Shown: piece after piece, positions 39,405 to 50,761 of the stretch
How the letters are laid out: every line of letters starts with the position of its first letter
Position numbering within the stretch: position 1 is the first letter of the stretch
Program-made: the position numbers and the translations under genes
Notes under the pieces: generated by a model
Told to the model about the DNA's origin: nothing
Database searches by the model: none
Seen by the model: only the letters and a program-made list of their open reading frames with translations
Assembly: GCF_002246015.1 (NCBI RefSeq)
Contig: NZ_NOLJ01000006.1
Coordinates: forward strand, 252,232-316,231
Source of the DNA: Nostoc sp. 'Peltigera membranacea cyanobiont' 210A
Lineage (GTDB): Bacteria; Cyanobacteriota; Cyanobacteriia; Cyanobacteriales; Nostocaceae
DNA: 64,000 nt
Reading direction: 5' to 3'

Positions 39405-42400
39405 CTACCTTCTGCCTCCTGCCTCCTTCACGACTTTGTTTTTAATTAAAAAATATTGAATGCAGTTGACAAATTCTTCTAATTCTAAAAGTAAATTAGT
39501 AGTACCTTTAAGGTCTCGATCGCTAGCTAGTTGTTCTAGTTTGTCAGCTGCTAAGTACATAGCTGTGGCTCCAATGTTGGCACTAGCACCTTTAAGGTGA
39601 TGAGTTTCTCGTGCTATTTGCCCAAAGTCATCAGCTGCGATCGCTACTTTAATTATCTCTAAACGGGGTTTAATATCTTCAACGCATATTTGCAATAGAT
39701 TTAATTCAAATTCTTCATCATTTCCCGATATCCGATGCAAGTGTTCCCAATCAATTGCTAAGTCAGTGGAAACTGTCTGTTCATACACACCTGCCTCTTG
39801 CTGGGAAACGATCACACCTGTCCAATGCTCTAAAGTCTCAGCCAATTTTTCTTTAAATACTGGCTTACTCAAATAGTCATCCATTCCGGCATTGAGACAG
39901 GTTTGTTCGTCTTCTTTCATCACATTAGCTGTCATCGCAATCACCACAGGACGATGACCCAATGCAAAAGCATCCTCTTGCCAACGATGAATTTCTTTTG
40001 TGGTTTCCAAACCGTCGAGAATTGGCATTTGGCAATCCATTAAAATTAAATCGTAAGGAATTTTCTCTAATAGCTGCAAAACTTCCTTTCCATTGGCAAC
40101 GACATCGGCTTTATAGCCCAAACTCTGGAGTTGCTTTAGTGCTACTTTTTGATTTACCAAATTATCTTCGGCTAAGAGAATTCTTAACTTGGATTTAGTA
40201 GAGAGGTTAGAAGAAGAAGTCAGAATGCTTGAAGTTTCTGTACTCGAAATTTCTTCTGTAGCCTCTAGCTTCTTGCCTCTAAATCCTTGTTCTGATTCCG
40301 GCTGAGTTTCTAAAATATTTATGATGGCATCAAGGAGTCGTGATGGCTTAATGGGTTTGAATAAATAAGTAGCAAATCCAATTTTGAGCGCCTGTTGCAC
40401 TTCATCGCGTTGATTAGTAGAGGCGAGCATAATCAAAGGGATCTCAGTAATTGCAGAATTGGCTGGAATTTGTTCTTTTATTGTCATGCTATTTGTTTGG
40501 GGTATTTGCATATCAACCAAAACAACATGATATGATTTCCCCTGTTCGCTAGCTTGCTGAATAACTTTAACAGCCGCAGCAATACTGTCAGCTCGATCTA
40601 CCTCCATTCCCCAATGAGTAGCTTGATGGGAGATAATTTTATAATTAGTAGTGTTGTTATCCACTACCAATAAGCGGCGATTTTGCAAAAGTCCGCGATC
40701 GCATTTTGGCTCAACAGGCTCAACTTGTTTGGTAAAAAGCACCTCAAACCAAAACTTAGATCCTTTGTCCATCTGACTTTCTACCCCAATCACTCCTCCC
40801 ATCAAAGTTACAAGTTGTTTACAGATGGCTAATCCTAAACCGGTACCACCATACTTGCGAGTGGTCGAAGCATCCACTTGGGTAAATGGTGTAAAGAGTT
40901 TGCGTTGGTCTTCAGGGCTAATGCCAAGACCTGTATCTGTAATGGCAAAATGGATAGTGGCTGTAGTCGGAGAAAGCGAACGCAATTCGGCTTGCACTAA
41001 TACTTCGCCAGTGCTGGTAAACTTGATGGCGTTGCTGATTAAGTTCATCAAAATTTGCCGCAGCCTACCAGTATCTCCTTTGAGTTGAGTGGGGACGTTG
41101 CGATCGATCAGTGCGGCAATTTCTAATCCCTTGTTATGGGCTGAGGGAGCCAATAATTCCACCACTTCTTCCACACAAGTGGATAGGTCAAAATCGAGAG
41201 TTTCGAGAGCCATCTCTCCAGCCTCAAGTTTGGAAAGATCCAAAATCTCGTTGATCAAACTTAAAAGAGCGTCTCCACTACTCCGAATTATTTCAATAAA
41301 ATCTCGCTGTTCTTCGTCTAAGGGAGTATCTAAGACCAAACTGGTCATCCCCAATACAGCGTTCATCGGAGTGCGAATCTCATGACTGATGTTTGCCAAA
41401 AAGGCACTTTTCGTCTGAGAAGCTAATTCGGCTTGGCGACGGGCAATTTCAAGTTCTTGTCGCTGACGAGTTTCTGCTGCTAATAGTTGGGCTTGGGTTA
41501 AAGCAATACCTACTTGGTCGGCTATTTGCCGCAAAAGATCGGTTTCAAAGCTAGACCAGTGGTGGGAATCGTCACACTGATGAACTATGAGCAAACCGCG
41601 AAGTTCTTCTTTAACAAGAATGGGTACAACTAAATTGACTTTGACCCCAAACTGTTGCATTAATTCCAGATGGCTTTGTTCAACTTCCAGGAGATCCAAG
41701 TTATCCAGTCCGAAAATCTTGCCTTGACGGTACTGCTGTAGATAGTACTGTTGGAGATATTCTGCTTCCAAGTAGGGGGCGGCGTTGTTTTGCTCTTTGA
41801 TTGCTGGTAAGCCAGAAACTACTGCTTCAACAACGGTATTTGCAGACTGATCTGGCATCAGCTGATAAATTAAAACTCGGTCAGTCTGGAGAATCTTTTG
41901 TACCTCTTCGACAGTGATTTGGAGAATTTCTTCGATGTCCAAAGACTGACGAATCTTCAGGGTGATTTCGGTAAATAGTTGCGATCGCAAATTTTGGCGT
42001 TGTATTTCTTCTTCAGCCTGTTTACGCTGGATAAATTGCCCTACTTGCTCGCCGATAGAATTCATCGTTTTTACTAAATCTTCGTCAAGGGGCTGGATTT
42101 CACGGTTGAAGCAGGTAATCACACCAAGTATTTTGTTACCACTGCGGATCGGAAAACCAAAAGCTGCATGTAGTCCTACTTGAGCAGCTATTTTGAAGTT
42201 AGGCAAATTAATATCTTTAGCGATATCAGCGATCCAAACGGATTCAGAACTAGCCCAAACCCTTCCAGGTAGTCCAATTCCGGGTGCAAAGGTGGTTTGC
42301 CGCTTCAGTATTTGAAACTCTTGCATTTCAATAGATGCTTTATGCCAGATATCGAGAAAATGCAGCACATTTGCTTGCTCATCTACCATCCAAATTTCAC

Positions 42401-44078
42401 CCAAATCCCATGCCAAACTCTCACAGATTCCTTGCAATATTTGGCGAGTTGCTTCGCTAATTGTGGCGGACTCTGCGAGAACGCGGGTTGCAGCATATTG
42501 TGCAGTTAGATGCTGTTGTGTTCGTTTGGCATCGGTAATGTCAATGCCAGTAGCAACGATGTATTCAACACAGCCCTCATAGTCTTTTAAGATGGTATTC
42601 GACCAGGCAATCAGCCGCCGACTACCATCTTTCATTACCCAATAATTTTCATAATTATTGGAAATTTGACCAGTTACGATCTGGTCAAAAACTGCTTTAA
42701 CTGGCTCCACTTCTTCAGGAGGTAGTAACAAGTTCCAGCTATACCTACCCCTCACCTCATCAAAGGAGTAACCAGTTATTTGCTCACAGGCTTGATTGAA
42801 ACGAACGATTTGCCCTTGAGAATCGAGAACTATTACCAACGCACCGACTGTATCAAGGACTGCTGAGATAAAGTTGTGTTCTTGATTTAAGGTTTCTTCT
42901 GTCCTCTTCCGCTCAATAACTTCACGATAGATCGAGTAGTAGACTACAGCAAGAAGGATAAAACTTAGGCAAATAGCGATCGCCATTGTCAGAATTGTGT
43001 TCCGAGTCCAAGTCTTTGCTGCTTGTGACTGCTGTCGGATTCGTCCCCTATCCTCGTTTTCCATCTCATCGATTGCCTTGCGGATATCATCCATGAGATT
43101 TTCTCGATCGTTTTTCAGCAGTACTTGCAACGCCGCCTCTAATCCCTTTTTCTGGCGCAAGTCGATAGTCTGTTTTAGTTCAGTAAGTTTAGGCGTTATC
43201 AGAAATTCAAGCGTTGCAATCTGCTTTTGTTGGTTCGCTTGATCTGCTGTTAAATTCCTCAGCTTGGCAATTTCTCGATCGACGTTACTAAGTGCTGTTT
43301 GATACGATTTTAGATAAAGTTTTTCTCCAGTGAAGATGTAACTACGTTGTCCAATCTCAGCATCCTTTACCTGGGACAGTATTTTCTCTAGGCTGTTAAG
43401 TTTTTTACAAGTATGTTTTACTATACTGCGATTAAAATTAGTAAATACTCTTGTATTTTGATAAGAAACCACCCCAATCAAAACTAAAATTACCGACGAC
43501 AAACCAAAACTTGCTGCAATCTTTTTAAAAAATTGCTTGCTTACCCTCTGTGCCTGGTTGCTTTTCTTGGTAACAAGTACCAAACTTGCTAAATTTCGGC
43601 GCAATTCCAGTTGCTTGGTGACTTGACGACCTAAAGTTCGTAATGCCTCTATTTGTTCTGGATTAAGTTGTCTTGGTACGTAGTCAATTACACATAGGGT
43701 TCCGAGTGCGTATCCTTCAGGGTTAGTCAGAGGTACACCAGCATAAAACCGAATATTTGGGTCAGATGTCACCAGTGGATTTGTCGCGAACCGTTCATCA
43801 TCTCTTGTATCAGGCACGACAAAAATATCAGGCTGGAGAATGGCATAGGCACAGAATGCGAAATCTCGGTGTGTTTCTGGGGTATCCAAACCGACTTTTG
43901 ACTTGAACCACTGGCGATTTGTATCAATTAAGCTAATTAAGGCAATAGGAGTCTGACAAATATACGAGGCTAAACGAGTCAGATCGTCAAAGGTGGCTTC
44001 CGATGGCGTATCGAGAATCTTATACTGCAAAATTGCCTCGATTCTCAGGGCTTCGTTGTCAGGTAATGGTGCTTTCAT
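39405..44078 (-). CDS. Hybrid sensor histidine kinase (GAF-CHASE3-PAS-GAF-GAF-HK-REC-REC-Hpt)
   Basis: A 1557-residue phosphorelay protein. The order seen is: GAF domain (about 25-165, [17 protein letters not shown]); membrane helix near 190; CHASE3-like periplasmic region (about 215-365, [16 protein letters not shown]); second helix near 375; PAS domain (about 405-520); GAF (about 540-690); bilin-type-fold GAF without a Cys (about 710-860). The kinase has H-box [12 protein letters not shown] with His near 898, an ATPase with GTGLGLAI, then two receiver domains with Asp near 1187 (LVDMQIP) and 1346 (LMDCQMP), and an Hpt domain with His near 1492 (THHLKGAS). The input signal is unknown. The last residues overlap a low-complexity repeat. 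No partner regulator lies adjacent. Confidence 0.93.
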   Translation of the reverse strand: MKAPLPDNEALRIEAILQYKILDTPSEATFDDLTRLASYICQTPIALISLIDTNRQWFKSKVGLDTPETHRDFAFCAYAILQPDIFVVPDTRDDERFATNPLVTSDPNIRFYAGVPLTNPEGYALGTLCVIDYVPRQLNPEQIEALRTLGRQVTKQLELRRNLASLVLVTKKSNQAQRVSKQFFKKIAASFGLSSVILVLIGVVSYQNTRVFTNFNRSIVKHTCKKLNSLEKILSQVKDAEIGQRSYIFTGEKLYLKSYQTALSNVDREIAKLRNLTADQANQQKQIATLEFLITPKLTELKQTIDLRQKKGLEAALQVLLKNDRENLMDDIRKAIDEMENEDRGRIRQQSQAAKTWTRNTILTMAIAICLSFILLAVVYYSIYREVIERKRTEETLNQEHNFISAVLDTVGALVIVLDSQGQIVRFNQACEQITGYSFDEVRGRYSWNLLLPPEEVEPVKAVFDQIVTGQISNNYENYWVMKDGSRRLIAWSNTILKDYEGCVEYIVATGIDITDAKRTQQHLTAQYAATRVLAESATISEATRQILQGICESLAWDLGEIWMVDEQANVLHFLDIWHKASIEMQEFQILKRQTTFAPGIGLPGRVWASSESVWIADIAKDINLPNFKIAAQVGLHAAFGFPIRSGNKILGVITCFNREIQPLDEDLVKTMNSIGEQVGQFIQRKQAEEEIQRQNLRSQLFTEITLKIRQSLDIEEILQITVEEVQKILQTDRVLIYQLMPDQSANTVVEAVVSGLPAIKEQNNAAPYLEAEYLQQYYLQQYRQGKIFGLDNLDLLEVEQSHLELMQQFGVKVNLVVPILVKEELRGLLIVHQCDDSHHWSSFETDLLRQIADQVGIALTQAQLLAAETRQRQELEIARRQAELASQTKSAFLANISHEIRTPMNAVLGMTSLVLDTPLDEEQRDFIEIIRSSGDALLSLINEILDLSKLEAGEMALETLDFDLSTCVEEVVELLAPSAHNKGLEIAALIDRNVPTQLKGDTGRLRQILMNLISNAIKFTSTGEVLVQAELRSLSPTTATIHFAITDTGLGISPEDQRKLFTPFTQVDASTTRKYGGTGLGLAICKQLVTLMGGVIGVESQMDKGSKFWFEVLFTKQVEPVEPKCDRGLLQNRRLLVVDNNTTNYKIISHQATHWGMEVDRADSIAAAVKVIQQASEQGKSYHVVLVDMQIPQTNSMTIKEQIPANSAITEIPLIMLASTNQRDEVQQALKIGFATYLFKPIKPSRLLDAIINILETQPESEQGFRGKKLEATEEISSTETSSILTSSSNLSTKSKLRILLAEDNLVNQKVALKQLQSLGYKADVVANGKEVLQLLEKIPYDLILMDCQMPILDGLETTKEIHRWQEDAFALGHRPVVIAMTANVMKEDEQTCLNAGMDDYLSKPVFKEKLAETLEHWTGVIVSQQEAGVYEQTVSTDLAIDWEHLHRISGNDEEFELNLLQICVEDIKPRLEIIKVAIAADDFGQIARETHHLKGASANIGATAMYLAADKLEQLASDRDLKGTTNLLLELEEFVNCIQYFLIKNKVVKEAGGRR

Positions 44079-44383
44079 CCTTGAGCCTTATCTACATTCT
44101 GGGGATTGGGGAAATGAGGGGACAAGTGGGATGAGGGAGACAAGGGGACAAGGGGACAAGGAAAGAAGGGGGGATTATTGAACAAGTCTCTCCCTTGTCT
44201 CCCCTCACTTCCTTGTCTTCTTTGTCTCTTCTCCATGCTCAATGCCCAATACTTCGACTTCGCTCAGTACAAGTGCCCCATGCCCAATTTGGTCAACAAA
44301 CTTACCTTTAATTAATGACAATAGTTTACTTAAAAGCGTTAGCGTAATTTTACTGAGTTATATGTTATTAAATAATCGGTCAA
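44079..44383. other. Intergenic region with GGGGACAA-type tandem repeats
   Basis: Purine-rich short repeats at 44100-44170 with a pyrimidine-rich counterpart at 44185-44235, then a dispersed acttcgcgct/ctcagtacaag-like repeat near 44250-44272. No gene. Confidence 0.6.
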
Positions 44384-44707
44384 ATGATTAAGTCCCTGCT
44401 GTATTTTTTGTGGGCTGGTTTATTAGAAATTGGGGGCGGCTACTTAATCTGGTTGTGGTTGCGAGAAGGTAAGCCGTCCTGGTTGGGCATATTGGGGGGA
44501 ATTGCTTTAGCTTTCTATGGGGTTATTGCAACTCTCCAACCAACAAATTTTGGCAGAGTGTATGCGGCTTATGGCGGCGTGTTTATCGCAATGGCAATGC
44601 TTTGGGGTTGGAAAGTAGACGGGGTAACTCCAGACCGCTACGACTTAATCGGAGTATGTTTAGCTTTAGTGAGTGTTTTAATTATCATGTTTGCTCCCAG
44701 AACTTAA
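44384..44707 (+). CDS. YnfA/UPF0060 family small membrane protein
   Basis: A 107-residue protein with four hydrophobic helices and short loops. It carries the family markers FLWAGLLEIGGGYLIWLWLREGK at the start and GRVYAAYGGVFIAMAMLWGW in the second half. Its length is normal. The family is distantly related to small multidrug-resistance-type transporters, but no substrate is established, so I would not assign transport. It lies alone between repeat-rich spacers. Translation start ATG 44384 is preceded only by AT-rich sequence without a strong ribosome-binding site. Confidence 0.9.
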   Translation: MIKSLLYFLWAGLLEIGGGYLIWLWLREGKPSWLGILGGIALAFYGVIATLQPTNFGRVYAAYGGVFIAMAMLWGWKVDGVTPDRYDLIGVCLALVSVLIIMFAPRT

Positions 44708-45288
44708 GTAAAATTTCTATATTATTTGCAACCAATAACCTTTGTGGTGTTCCCGAATGGCGCTAAGTTAATCGCAAAGCCTTGATATAACAAGATTTTT
44801 GAGTGTGGGGAGTGGGGGAAGTGTGGGGAGAAAGAGGAGAAATTGAATAACTGCATATCAACAAATGCTGCATTGCCTCCCCATCCTCCCCATCCTCCCA
44901 CACCTCCCACACCCTGCCAGCAAGGAGGTTTCAACTTTTCTTAGTGCCATTCGTGGTGTTCCCTTTGAAACAGATAATAATCTCACGCAAAATTGCAAAA
45001 GTTTTTTAGCAACTAACCTGTCAAAAGTACGCATCTGCATATCTACGCGTTTATACGGGAGATTATAGAGAGAACTCATGATGCAGCATTTTGCAACTAC
45101 ATGAGACTACATGAGGTATAGTCCTCCCCAACGCTCACGCAATTTGCTTCTCCCTTCTCTAGAAGACGCTCCGCGATCGCACGAGTAGGGTATTTCTGTA
45201 CCTCATATTGGCGTAGCCTCTGTCTTTGACACCCTGTTCGCGTTCGTAGAGATGTTTAAATCTGCTGTATATTTGTGTAAATTCTCTG

Positions 45289-45338
45289 AAAATACTGGTG
45301 ATAATTTTACGATACCTGTAAATTATCACCAGTATTTT
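45289..45338. repeat. Perfect 19-base-pair inverted repeat
   Basis: Arms AAAATACTGGTGATAATTT and its exact reverse complement are separated by 12 bases. It is too long for a simple operator and lacks a T-run, so a small palindromic repeat or an RNA structure in the transporter leader is likely. Confidence 0.75.
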
Positions 45339-45561
45339 GGTTTGTAACAGTAAGTAACTAAAAATTCGTAATTTTGTCAGGCTTGAATAAAATACTATTC
45401 TTCTATTCTTCAAAAAAAAAGATGCAATGTAATGATTGCGTGTTTATACGCTAATTTAAATCTTGGCAACTACAATCTGGATTATATTTTTGTTAACATT
45501 TCAAGAAAATTCAGGTTAAGTAACTTTTAAGACAAAAATGTGTCCATAAAAGTAATCAAAT

Positions 45562-45575
45562 GTAGTTAAGGATAC
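45562..45575 (+). promoter_or_regulatory. Candidate NtcA-binding site GTA-N8-TAC
   Basis: Exact GTAGTTAAGGATAC, matching GTAN8TAC, 30 bases before the ammonium transporter start. NtcA sites normally lie about 22 bases upstream of a -10 box, and there is no room for that here. If real it would be an unusual position or a repressing site. Confidence 0.35.
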
Positions 45576-45604
45576 AAATCGTTGGTGCTTAGGAAGAAAA
45601 AAAA

Positions 45605-47017
45605 GTGTTGAAGAAAGTTGTGATGATTGGAGCTATCACCCTACTGTTTTTAGGAGGGCCGTTGATGGGCAATGCTTTTGCCCAAACCCCAACTGCTGCT
45701 CCACCTACTGCTGATACTGGAGACACAGCATTTATGCTGATTTCATCAGCACTTGTGCTGCTAATGACACCAGGATTGGCGTTTTTCTATGGTGGATTTG
45801 TGCGATCGCGCAACATTCTAAACACATTGATGATGAGCTTTGTGTTAATGGCGATCGTCGGAGTTACCTGGATTCTGTGGGGGTATAGTCTTTCCTTTGC
45901 GCCAGGTTTACCGTTTATCGGTGGATTGCAATGGCTGGGGTTGAATGGTGTCGGGTTAGAGATAACCGATTATCTTAAAGGGTCAAACCCGCCGGAAGTC
46001 GTCTCTTATGCCGGAACAATACCCCATCAGGCATTCATGATCTACCAAGCCATGTTTGCCATTATCACCCCAGCCTTAATTTCTGGAGCGATCGCAGAAC
46101 GGATGAGTTTTCGCGCCTATTCGCTGTTTGTCCTCCTGTGGTCAACCTTTGTTTACGCTCCCTTGGCTCACATGGTCTGGGCGAAAGGTGGATTTTTAGG
46201 TTTGTATGGTGGATTAGGTGCCCTGGACTTTGCAGGTGGCACAGTAGTTCATATTAGTTCTGGGGTTTCAGCCCTGGTAGCTGCGATCGTCCTTGGGCCT
46301 CGCAAAACCCATCCCGATCGTCTTAGTCCGCCGCACAATGTTCCGTTTATTTTATTGGGTGCTGGCTTGTTGTGGTTTGGTTGGTTCGGTTTCAACGCTG
46401 GGAGCGCCCTATCTGTTGCTAGCGGAACCTCTGGCAACTTAGTTACAAATGTGGCAACAACAGCCTTTGTCGCCACCAATGCGGCAGCGGCGGCGGCGGC
46501 TTTAATGTGGCTAATTTTGGAGAGTGTTTTACGGGGTAAACCAACCGCCGTGGGAGCAGCTACAGGAGCCGTTGCTGGTTTAGTGGGTGTCACTCCCGCA
46601 GCCGGATTTGTCACACCGCTATCAGCGATTTTAATTGGTTTCATCACCGCCTTTGTTTGCTTCTACGCAATCACTTTCAAGCACAAGCTACAAATTGACG
46701 ATGCTTTAGATACTTATCCCGTGCATGGGGTTGGTGGTACGATAGGGGCAATTTTAACGGCTATCTTTGCTACTACTCAAGTCAACGGAGCAGGTAAAGA
46801 TGGAGTGTTACGCGGTAATTTTGGTGAATTGGGAGTTGAACTAGTAGCAATTGCCGTTGCCTATATAATCGCAGGTGCTGGTACATGGATTATTCTCAAA
46901 GTTATCGATGCTACAGTCGGGCTGCGAGTCAAAGAGGAAGCAGAATTGCAAGGTTTGGATATCAACGAACATGGTGAAGAAGGTTACAACTCCGAGTTTG
47001 GCGATCGCCCCACTTAG
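45605..47017 (+). CDS. amt: Ammonium transporter (Amt family)
   Basis: A 470-residue channel-type transporter for ammonium in the plasma membrane. The GTG at 45605 has AGGAAG about eight bases upstream. Residues 1-27 are a signal peptide ending GNAFA, followed by about 11 membrane helices. Family hallmarks are ISSALVLLMTPGLAFFYGG, WGYSLSF, DFAGGTVVHISSGVSALVAA with the pore His, GWFGFNAGSAL, and DTYPVHGVGGTIGA with the second pore His. The C-terminal cytoplasmic tail ending near GDRPT is short but normal. Expression in Nostoc is usually under nitrogen control. It is a single gene; no glnB/glnK partner follows, only tandem GGAGTTA repeats. Confidence 0.95.
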   Translation: MLKKVVMIGAITLLFLGGPLMGNAFAQTPTAAPPTADTGDTAFMLISSALVLLMTPGLAFFYGGFVRSRNILNTLMMSFVLMAIVGVTWILWGYSLSFAPGLPFIGGLQWLGLNGVGLEITDYLKGSNPPEVVSYAGTIPHQAFMIYQAMFAIITPALISGAIAERMSFRAYSLFVLLWSTFVYAPLAHMVWAKGGFLGLYGGLGALDFAGGTVVHISSGVSALVAAIVLGPRKTHPDRLSPPHNVPFILLGAGLLWFGWFGFNAGSALSVASGTSGNLVTNVATTAFVATNAAAAAAALMWLILESVLRGKPTAVGAATGAVAGLVGVTPAAGFVTPLSAILIGFITAFVCFYAITFKHKLQIDDALDTYPVHGVGGTIGAILTAIFATTQVNGAGKDGVLRGNFGELGVELVAIAVAYIIAGAGTWIILKVIDATVGLRVKEEAELQGLDINEHGEEGYNSEFGDRPT

Positions 47018-47021
47018 TGCT

Positions 47022-47056
47022 GAGTTAGGAGTTAGGAGTTAGGAGTTAGGAGTTAG
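47022..47056. repeat. Tandem heptamer repeat (GAGTTAG)
   Basis: Five consecutive GAGTTAG units directly after the ammonium transporter stop codon. Confidence 0.85.
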
Positions 47057-47158
47057 TCTATTTGCTTCCCCTTCTCCCCACTTTCCAATTGAAGATTGGG
47101 TAATTTGCGATCGCTAGCGTTAAAATTTGATTCAAATAATTGGTAAATTTCGCTAGTC

Positions 47159-48025
47159 GTGTCTACATCTGCAAAAACCTTTCCTATCTGGGCATTTTTA
47201 TCGCTGTTAACCAACGGCATCCTAATGTTGGCGGTCATCCTGCTAATTTGGCAACAGCAGAGATTGGCCGCTTTTTTTGGGATAATCGCATCCCCACAGC
47301 CAATCAACCTGAACAACTCACCGCAAACTGCTACACCTGATTTAGGTCGCCGTCACCAACTCAGTTATCAAGAGTGGGTAGATATCCTCAACCAAGAAGC
47401 CAAGGTCGCCGCTGACCAACGTCCTCCGCATTTAACCATCCTGGTGGGAGATTCTCTGAGTTTGTGGTTTCCTCCTGAGTTATTACCTGAAGGTAAAAAT
47501 TGGCTTAATCAAGGAATTTCTGGCGAAACCAGCAATGGACTTTTAAAAAGATTAAAAATATTTGACCGCACCCAGCCAGAGGTGATTTTTGTGATGATTG
47601 GCATTAATGACCTAATTCGGGGGATGAGCAATGGGGAAATTTTAGATAATCAGCGGCAAATTATCAATTACCTCCGAAAGACCCATCCCACAGCGCAAAT
47701 TGTTGTTCAATCGATTTTGCCACATGGGGCAGAAGAAGCAACTTGGAAAGGACGAGATAAACTTCTGGCTGTTGCTAATAGTCGCATTCGCGAGTTGAAT
47801 CAGCAACTGCAAAGCATATCTACTAAAAAAGGTGTCAAATATCTCGATTTACATCCCCTGTTTACCAACAAGCAAGGAAATCTCCGCCGCGAATTTACTA
47901 CTGATGGCTTGCACTTAAGCCCTGAAGGCTATATGGTTTGGCGTTCTGCATTGCAGATTTATAGCGAGATTGAATTAAAACCCCAGCAAGAAAAAGAGGG
48001 GAAAAGGTTAAAGGGTAAAGGGTAA
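47159..48025 (+). CDS. SGNH/GDSL-type lipase/esterase-like hydrolase, membrane anchored
   Basis: A 288-residue protein starting at GTG 47159. Residues 8-30 form one hydrophobic helix, read as an anchor, with the catalytic domain outside. The SGNH blocks are visible: block I LVGDSLSLWF with the Ser nucleophile near 98, block II GISGETSNGLL near 120, block III VMIGINDLI near 143, and block V FTTDGLHLSPEGY with Asp and His near 242-245. The tail is Lys-rich and overlaps a short repeat. It could deacetylate or deacylate envelope polysaccharide or lipid; the substrate is unknown. It lies between amt and ispH on the same strand but with spacers, so co-transcription is uncertain. Confidence 0.88.
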   Translation: MSTSAKTFPIWAFLSLLTNGILMLAVILLIWQQQRLAAFFGIIASPQPINLNNSPQTATPDLGRRHQLSYQEWVDILNQEAKVAADQRPPHLTILVGDSLSLWFPPELLPEGKNWLNQGISGETSNGLLKRLKIFDRTQPEVIFVMIGINDLIRGMSNGEILDNQRQIINYLRKTHPTAQIVVQSILPHGAEEATWKGRDKLLAVANSRIRELNQQLQSISTKKGVKYLDLHPLFTNKQGNLRREFTTDGLHLSPEGYMVWRSALQIYSEIELKPQQEKEGKRLKGKG

Positions 48026-48142
48026 AAGCATTAAATCCTTTTCCCTTTGCCCCTCTCTGATAATATCTTTGAATACAACTCTGTATGAATCGCGTCTAGG
48101 CGCGAGAAAATAAGAAATAGTGAGTTTAAGTAGACAAATCTA

Positions 48143-49351
48143 ATGGATACAAAAGCTTTTAAGCGCAGCCTCCAACATTCAGAAAATTACAATCGCAAGG
48201 GCTTTGGTCATCAAGCAGAAGTGGCTACCCAGTTGCAATCTGAGTATCAGAGTAACTTGATTCAGGAAATTCGCGATCGCAATTACACCCTACAACGGGG
48301 TGATGTGACAATCCGACTAGCACAAGCCTTTGGCTTTTGCTGGGGTGTAGAACGGGCTGTAGCGATGGCCTATGAAACTCGTCAGCACTTCCCCACAGAA
48401 CACATCTGGATTACTAACGAGATTATCCACAACCCTTCTGTAAATCAGCGGATGCAGGAGATGGAAGTAGAATTCATCCCCATTGAAGGAAAGAATAAAG
48501 ACTTTTCTGTTGTTGGAATTGGTGATGTCGTCATATTACCCGCTTTTGGGGCTAGCGTTCAAGAAATGCAGATACTTCACGATAAAGGCTGCAAAATTGT
48601 TGATACAACTTGTCCTTGGGTATCTAAAGTTTGGAATACAGTAGAAAAGCACAAAAAAATCGATTATACATCAATAATTCACGGTAAATATAAGCACGAA
48701 GAAACAGTTGCGACTAGTTCCTTCGCTGGCAAGTATTTAATTGTGTTGAATTTGCAAGAAGCAGAATATGTTGCTGACTATATTATCAATGGTGGCAACC
48801 GTGAAGAATTTCTGACAAAATTTGCTAAAGCTTGTTCAGCAGGATTTGACCCCGATCGAGATTTAGCAAGAGTTGGCATTGCTAACCAAACTACAATGCT
48901 AAAAGGCGAAACTGAGCAAATAGGCAAGCTTTTTGAGCGGACTATGTTACAGAAGTATGGCCCCACTGAGTTAAATCAGCATTTCCAAAGCTTCAACACC
49001 ATTTGTGATGCCACTCAAGAGCGGCAAGATGCCATGCTGGAATTAGTGGAACATAATTTAGATTTGATGGTAGTAATTGGTGGGTTTAATTCCTCGAATA
49101 CTACTCAGCTGCAACAAATTGCCTTTGAGCGAGGAATTCCTTCTTACCATATTGATACTGTTGAACGCCTGAAATCAGCATATTCTATTGAACATCGGCA
49201 ATTAAATGGGCAGTTAATAACTACAGAAAATTGGTTGCCTGATGGAGAAATTGTTGTAGGCATTACTTCTGGTGCTTCTACGCCAGATAAGGTGGTAGAA
49301 GATGTAATTGAGAAGATTTTTACATTAAAAGCAACAGGTGCGTTGGTTTAA
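48143..49351 (+). CDS. ispH: 4-hydroxy-3-methylbut-2-enyl diphosphate reductase
   Basis: Last enzyme of the MEP isoprenoid pathway; reduces HMBPP to IPP and DMAPP with an iron-sulfur cluster. The 402 residues suit the cyanobacterial/plant form, which is longer than the E. coli enzyme. The three cluster cysteines are visible in [12 protein letters not shown] near residue 68, [12 protein letters not shown] near 158 and [15 protein letters not shown] near 288. The substrate-binding segment [11 protein letters not shown] is near 313. The N-terminal extension of about 50 residues is typical for cyanobacteria. It is a single gene followed by dispersed repeats. Confidence 0.97.
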   Translation: MDTKAFKRSLQHSENYNRKGFGHQAEVATQLQSEYQSNLIQEIRDRNYTLQRGDVTIRLAQAFGFCWGVERAVAMAYETRQHFPTEHIWITNEIIHNPSVNQRMQEMEVEFIPIEGKNKDFSVVGIGDVVILPAFGASVQEMQILHDKGCKIVDTTCPWVSKVWNTVEKHKKIDYTSIIHGKYKHEETVATSSFAGKYLIVLNLQEAEYVADYIINGGNREEFLTKFAKACSAGFDPDRDLARVGIANQTTMLKGETEQIGKLFERTMLQKYGPTELNQHFQSFNTICDATQERQDAMLELVEHNLDLMVVIGGFNSSNTTQLQQIAFERGIPSYHIDTVERLKSAYSIEHRQLNGQLITTENWLPDGEIVVGITSGASTPDKVVEDVIEKIFTLKATGALV

Positions 49352-49473
49352 CTGTTCTCAGAGGGACTTCCAAATAAAAAATATCCAATTACTTCTTGTG
49401 GGGTGGGCATCTTGCCATTGGTGTAAACTTAAGCCGAAAACTATATCGGACAGGCGTTTTGCAAATCCCTCAC

Positions 49474-49563
49474 GCCCTCATCCCCTAACCCCTTCTCCCA
49501 AGGGAGAAGGGGAATTGAATGTCTAGCTCCCCTCTCTCTTGGGAGAGGGGCTGGGGGTGAGGG
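49474..49563. repeat. MITE-like dispersed repeat, second full copy
   Basis: Bounded by GCCCTCA and TGAGGGC like the copy at 16175-16273, with the two internal hairpins in the opposite order. Opposite orientation relative to that copy. Confidence 0.75.
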
Positions 49564-49631
49564 CAAAACGTTGTCACCAAGCGGGTTTAGCGTTAAGTTG
49601 ACACGTATGGCATCTTGCCCGCCTGACAAAA

Positions 49632-49853
49632 ATGGATAATTTATTTGTTATAAATTCCTCAGTTATCGATTTCATTATTGGTGAAATACCACACCAATAT
49701 CAGTTATCAGTCACTAATCTTCAGTGTTCGAGTAATTTGAGAAACTTGCTAGCTTCTGCTGATGAAATCGCCGTAGGGTGTCAAAGGCTAGCAGCAGATA
49801 TAAATACAGGACGCATTAGTGAGATTGTCAAAAAGTATGAAAACAATCACTGA
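49632..49853 (+). CDS. Small hypothetical protein or gene remnant
   Basis: A 73-residue open frame. Its C-terminal part (LASADEIAVGCQRLAADINTGRISEIVKKYENN) resembles the end of cyanobacterial SAM-dependent methyltransferases, which often finish with a CxRLAxDLxSG helix. The upstream methyltransferase core is absent. It may be the surviving tail of a deleted gene just right of the dispersed repeat. There is no ribosome-binding site of note before ATG 49632. Confidence 0.4.
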   Translation: MDNLFVINSSVIDFIIGEIPHQYQLSVTNLQCSSNLRNLLASADEIAVGCQRLAADINTGRISEIVKKYENNH

Positions 49854-49999
49854 GATTATTTGTTTATAATTGCCGATAAAGTCGAGTTAAAGGGTGAAAG
49901 ATAATGAGTGAGGTACAAAAATCCCCCCTTAACATCCTCCCCAGAAGCAAGGAAGGGACTATGATGTACCTTACTATGATTAGGAAACGCTATATTTAT

Positions 50000-50152
50000 T
50001 TACACATCACGCGCTTTGAAAAAATTATAGATAGCAAGGCCAATAGCTATAAGCAACACTGCGTGAATGAGATTTCCGGCAATATGAAGTGTCAGTCCTA
50101 ATGCCCAAAAGGCAACCAGTATAACAACAATACCCCAAAGTATACTGAACAT
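50000..50152 (-). CDS. Lmo0937/DUF5670-like small membrane protein
   Basis: A 50-residue protein, MFSILWGIVVILVAFWALGL followed by HIAGNLIHAVLLIAIGLAIYNFF and a basic tail. The two-helix layout with a central H-AGxLIH segment is that of the lmo0937 family, which has no known biochemical function and is often stress-induced. I start at ATG 50152, the usual family start. An in-frame GTG at 50212 would add 20 charged residues. No strong ribosome-binding site is seen for either. No operon partner. Confidence 0.72.
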   Translation of the reverse strand: MFSILWGIVVILVAFWALGLTLHIAGNLIHAVLLIAIGLAIYNFFKARDV

Positions 50153-50212
50153 ATATTTGTTCTGAATTAAATCAGTTTTAATTTGTTCAAATATTTTACT
50201 CCCTAGCTTCAC

Positions 50213-50761
50213 TTTTATCTATTTGCCTTAAGAAAGATTACTTTGAGTGATGGCACACAGTCATTTGCTATGCTTAATCTTTCGTTACTATTTAATTAGA
50301 TCGAGGTAGCGGTTCTGAACTGTCAGTTAACTGCCCCTATCACTACCTAAAGCGACAGGATTGCTCTATATTCAGTCGGAGTCTGTGCGAGTTGTACCAT
50401 TATCAGAACAGCTGGTACATCGCCTACTGTTCCAGATAAGTGATACCAATTCTGTATGAAGGTGCGCTAAATCATATTGAAGTACAAGAAATAAGAAAGA
50501 GAAACGAACCGCATTCGCGCAGCGTCTCGTCGGAGAAGGACACAAAGAAAGAAGTTAAAAGGGTTTGGCGCAGCCTCACAAAGAAATGGTATGACCTTTA
50601 TGACCTTACGGGACTGGTGACTTATATAGCCGTAGTCACACAGATTAGGACAGTATTGATTGCTCAAAGTTTTGAAACAACTGGGTTTTGACTCAGCACT
50701 CAGCACGGGCTAAACGCCCCGCTATCCATGTACAGCACTCAGCACTTAGCTATAATTGCCA
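50213..50761. other. Intergenic region without a recognisable gene
   Basis: Contains a dispersed cgcgcagcgtctcgt repeat near 50515-50540 and cacagag-type repeat text. Short open frames on both strands here have no protein-like features. Confidence 0.55.

Larger units (their letters stand above)
44708..45604. other. Long intergenic region upstream of the ammonium transporter
   Basis: About 900 bases with no credible gene. It contains C-rich and G-rich short repeats (44800-44925), dispersed cgctccgcgatcgc-type sequence near 45165-45185, the 19-bp hairpin at 45289-45338, a homopolymer A run near 45412 and a candidate NtcA box at 45562-45575. Confidence 0.6.

Noticed and set aside
39067-39445. 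Small plus-strand genes between the promoter and the hybrid kinase
   Set aside because: They run through low-complexity repeats and into the antisense of the kinase gene, with no ribosome-binding site.
50440-50706. Small genes on either strand upstream of the GH15 gene
   Set aside because: They overlap each other and a dispersed repeat, with no recognisable features.
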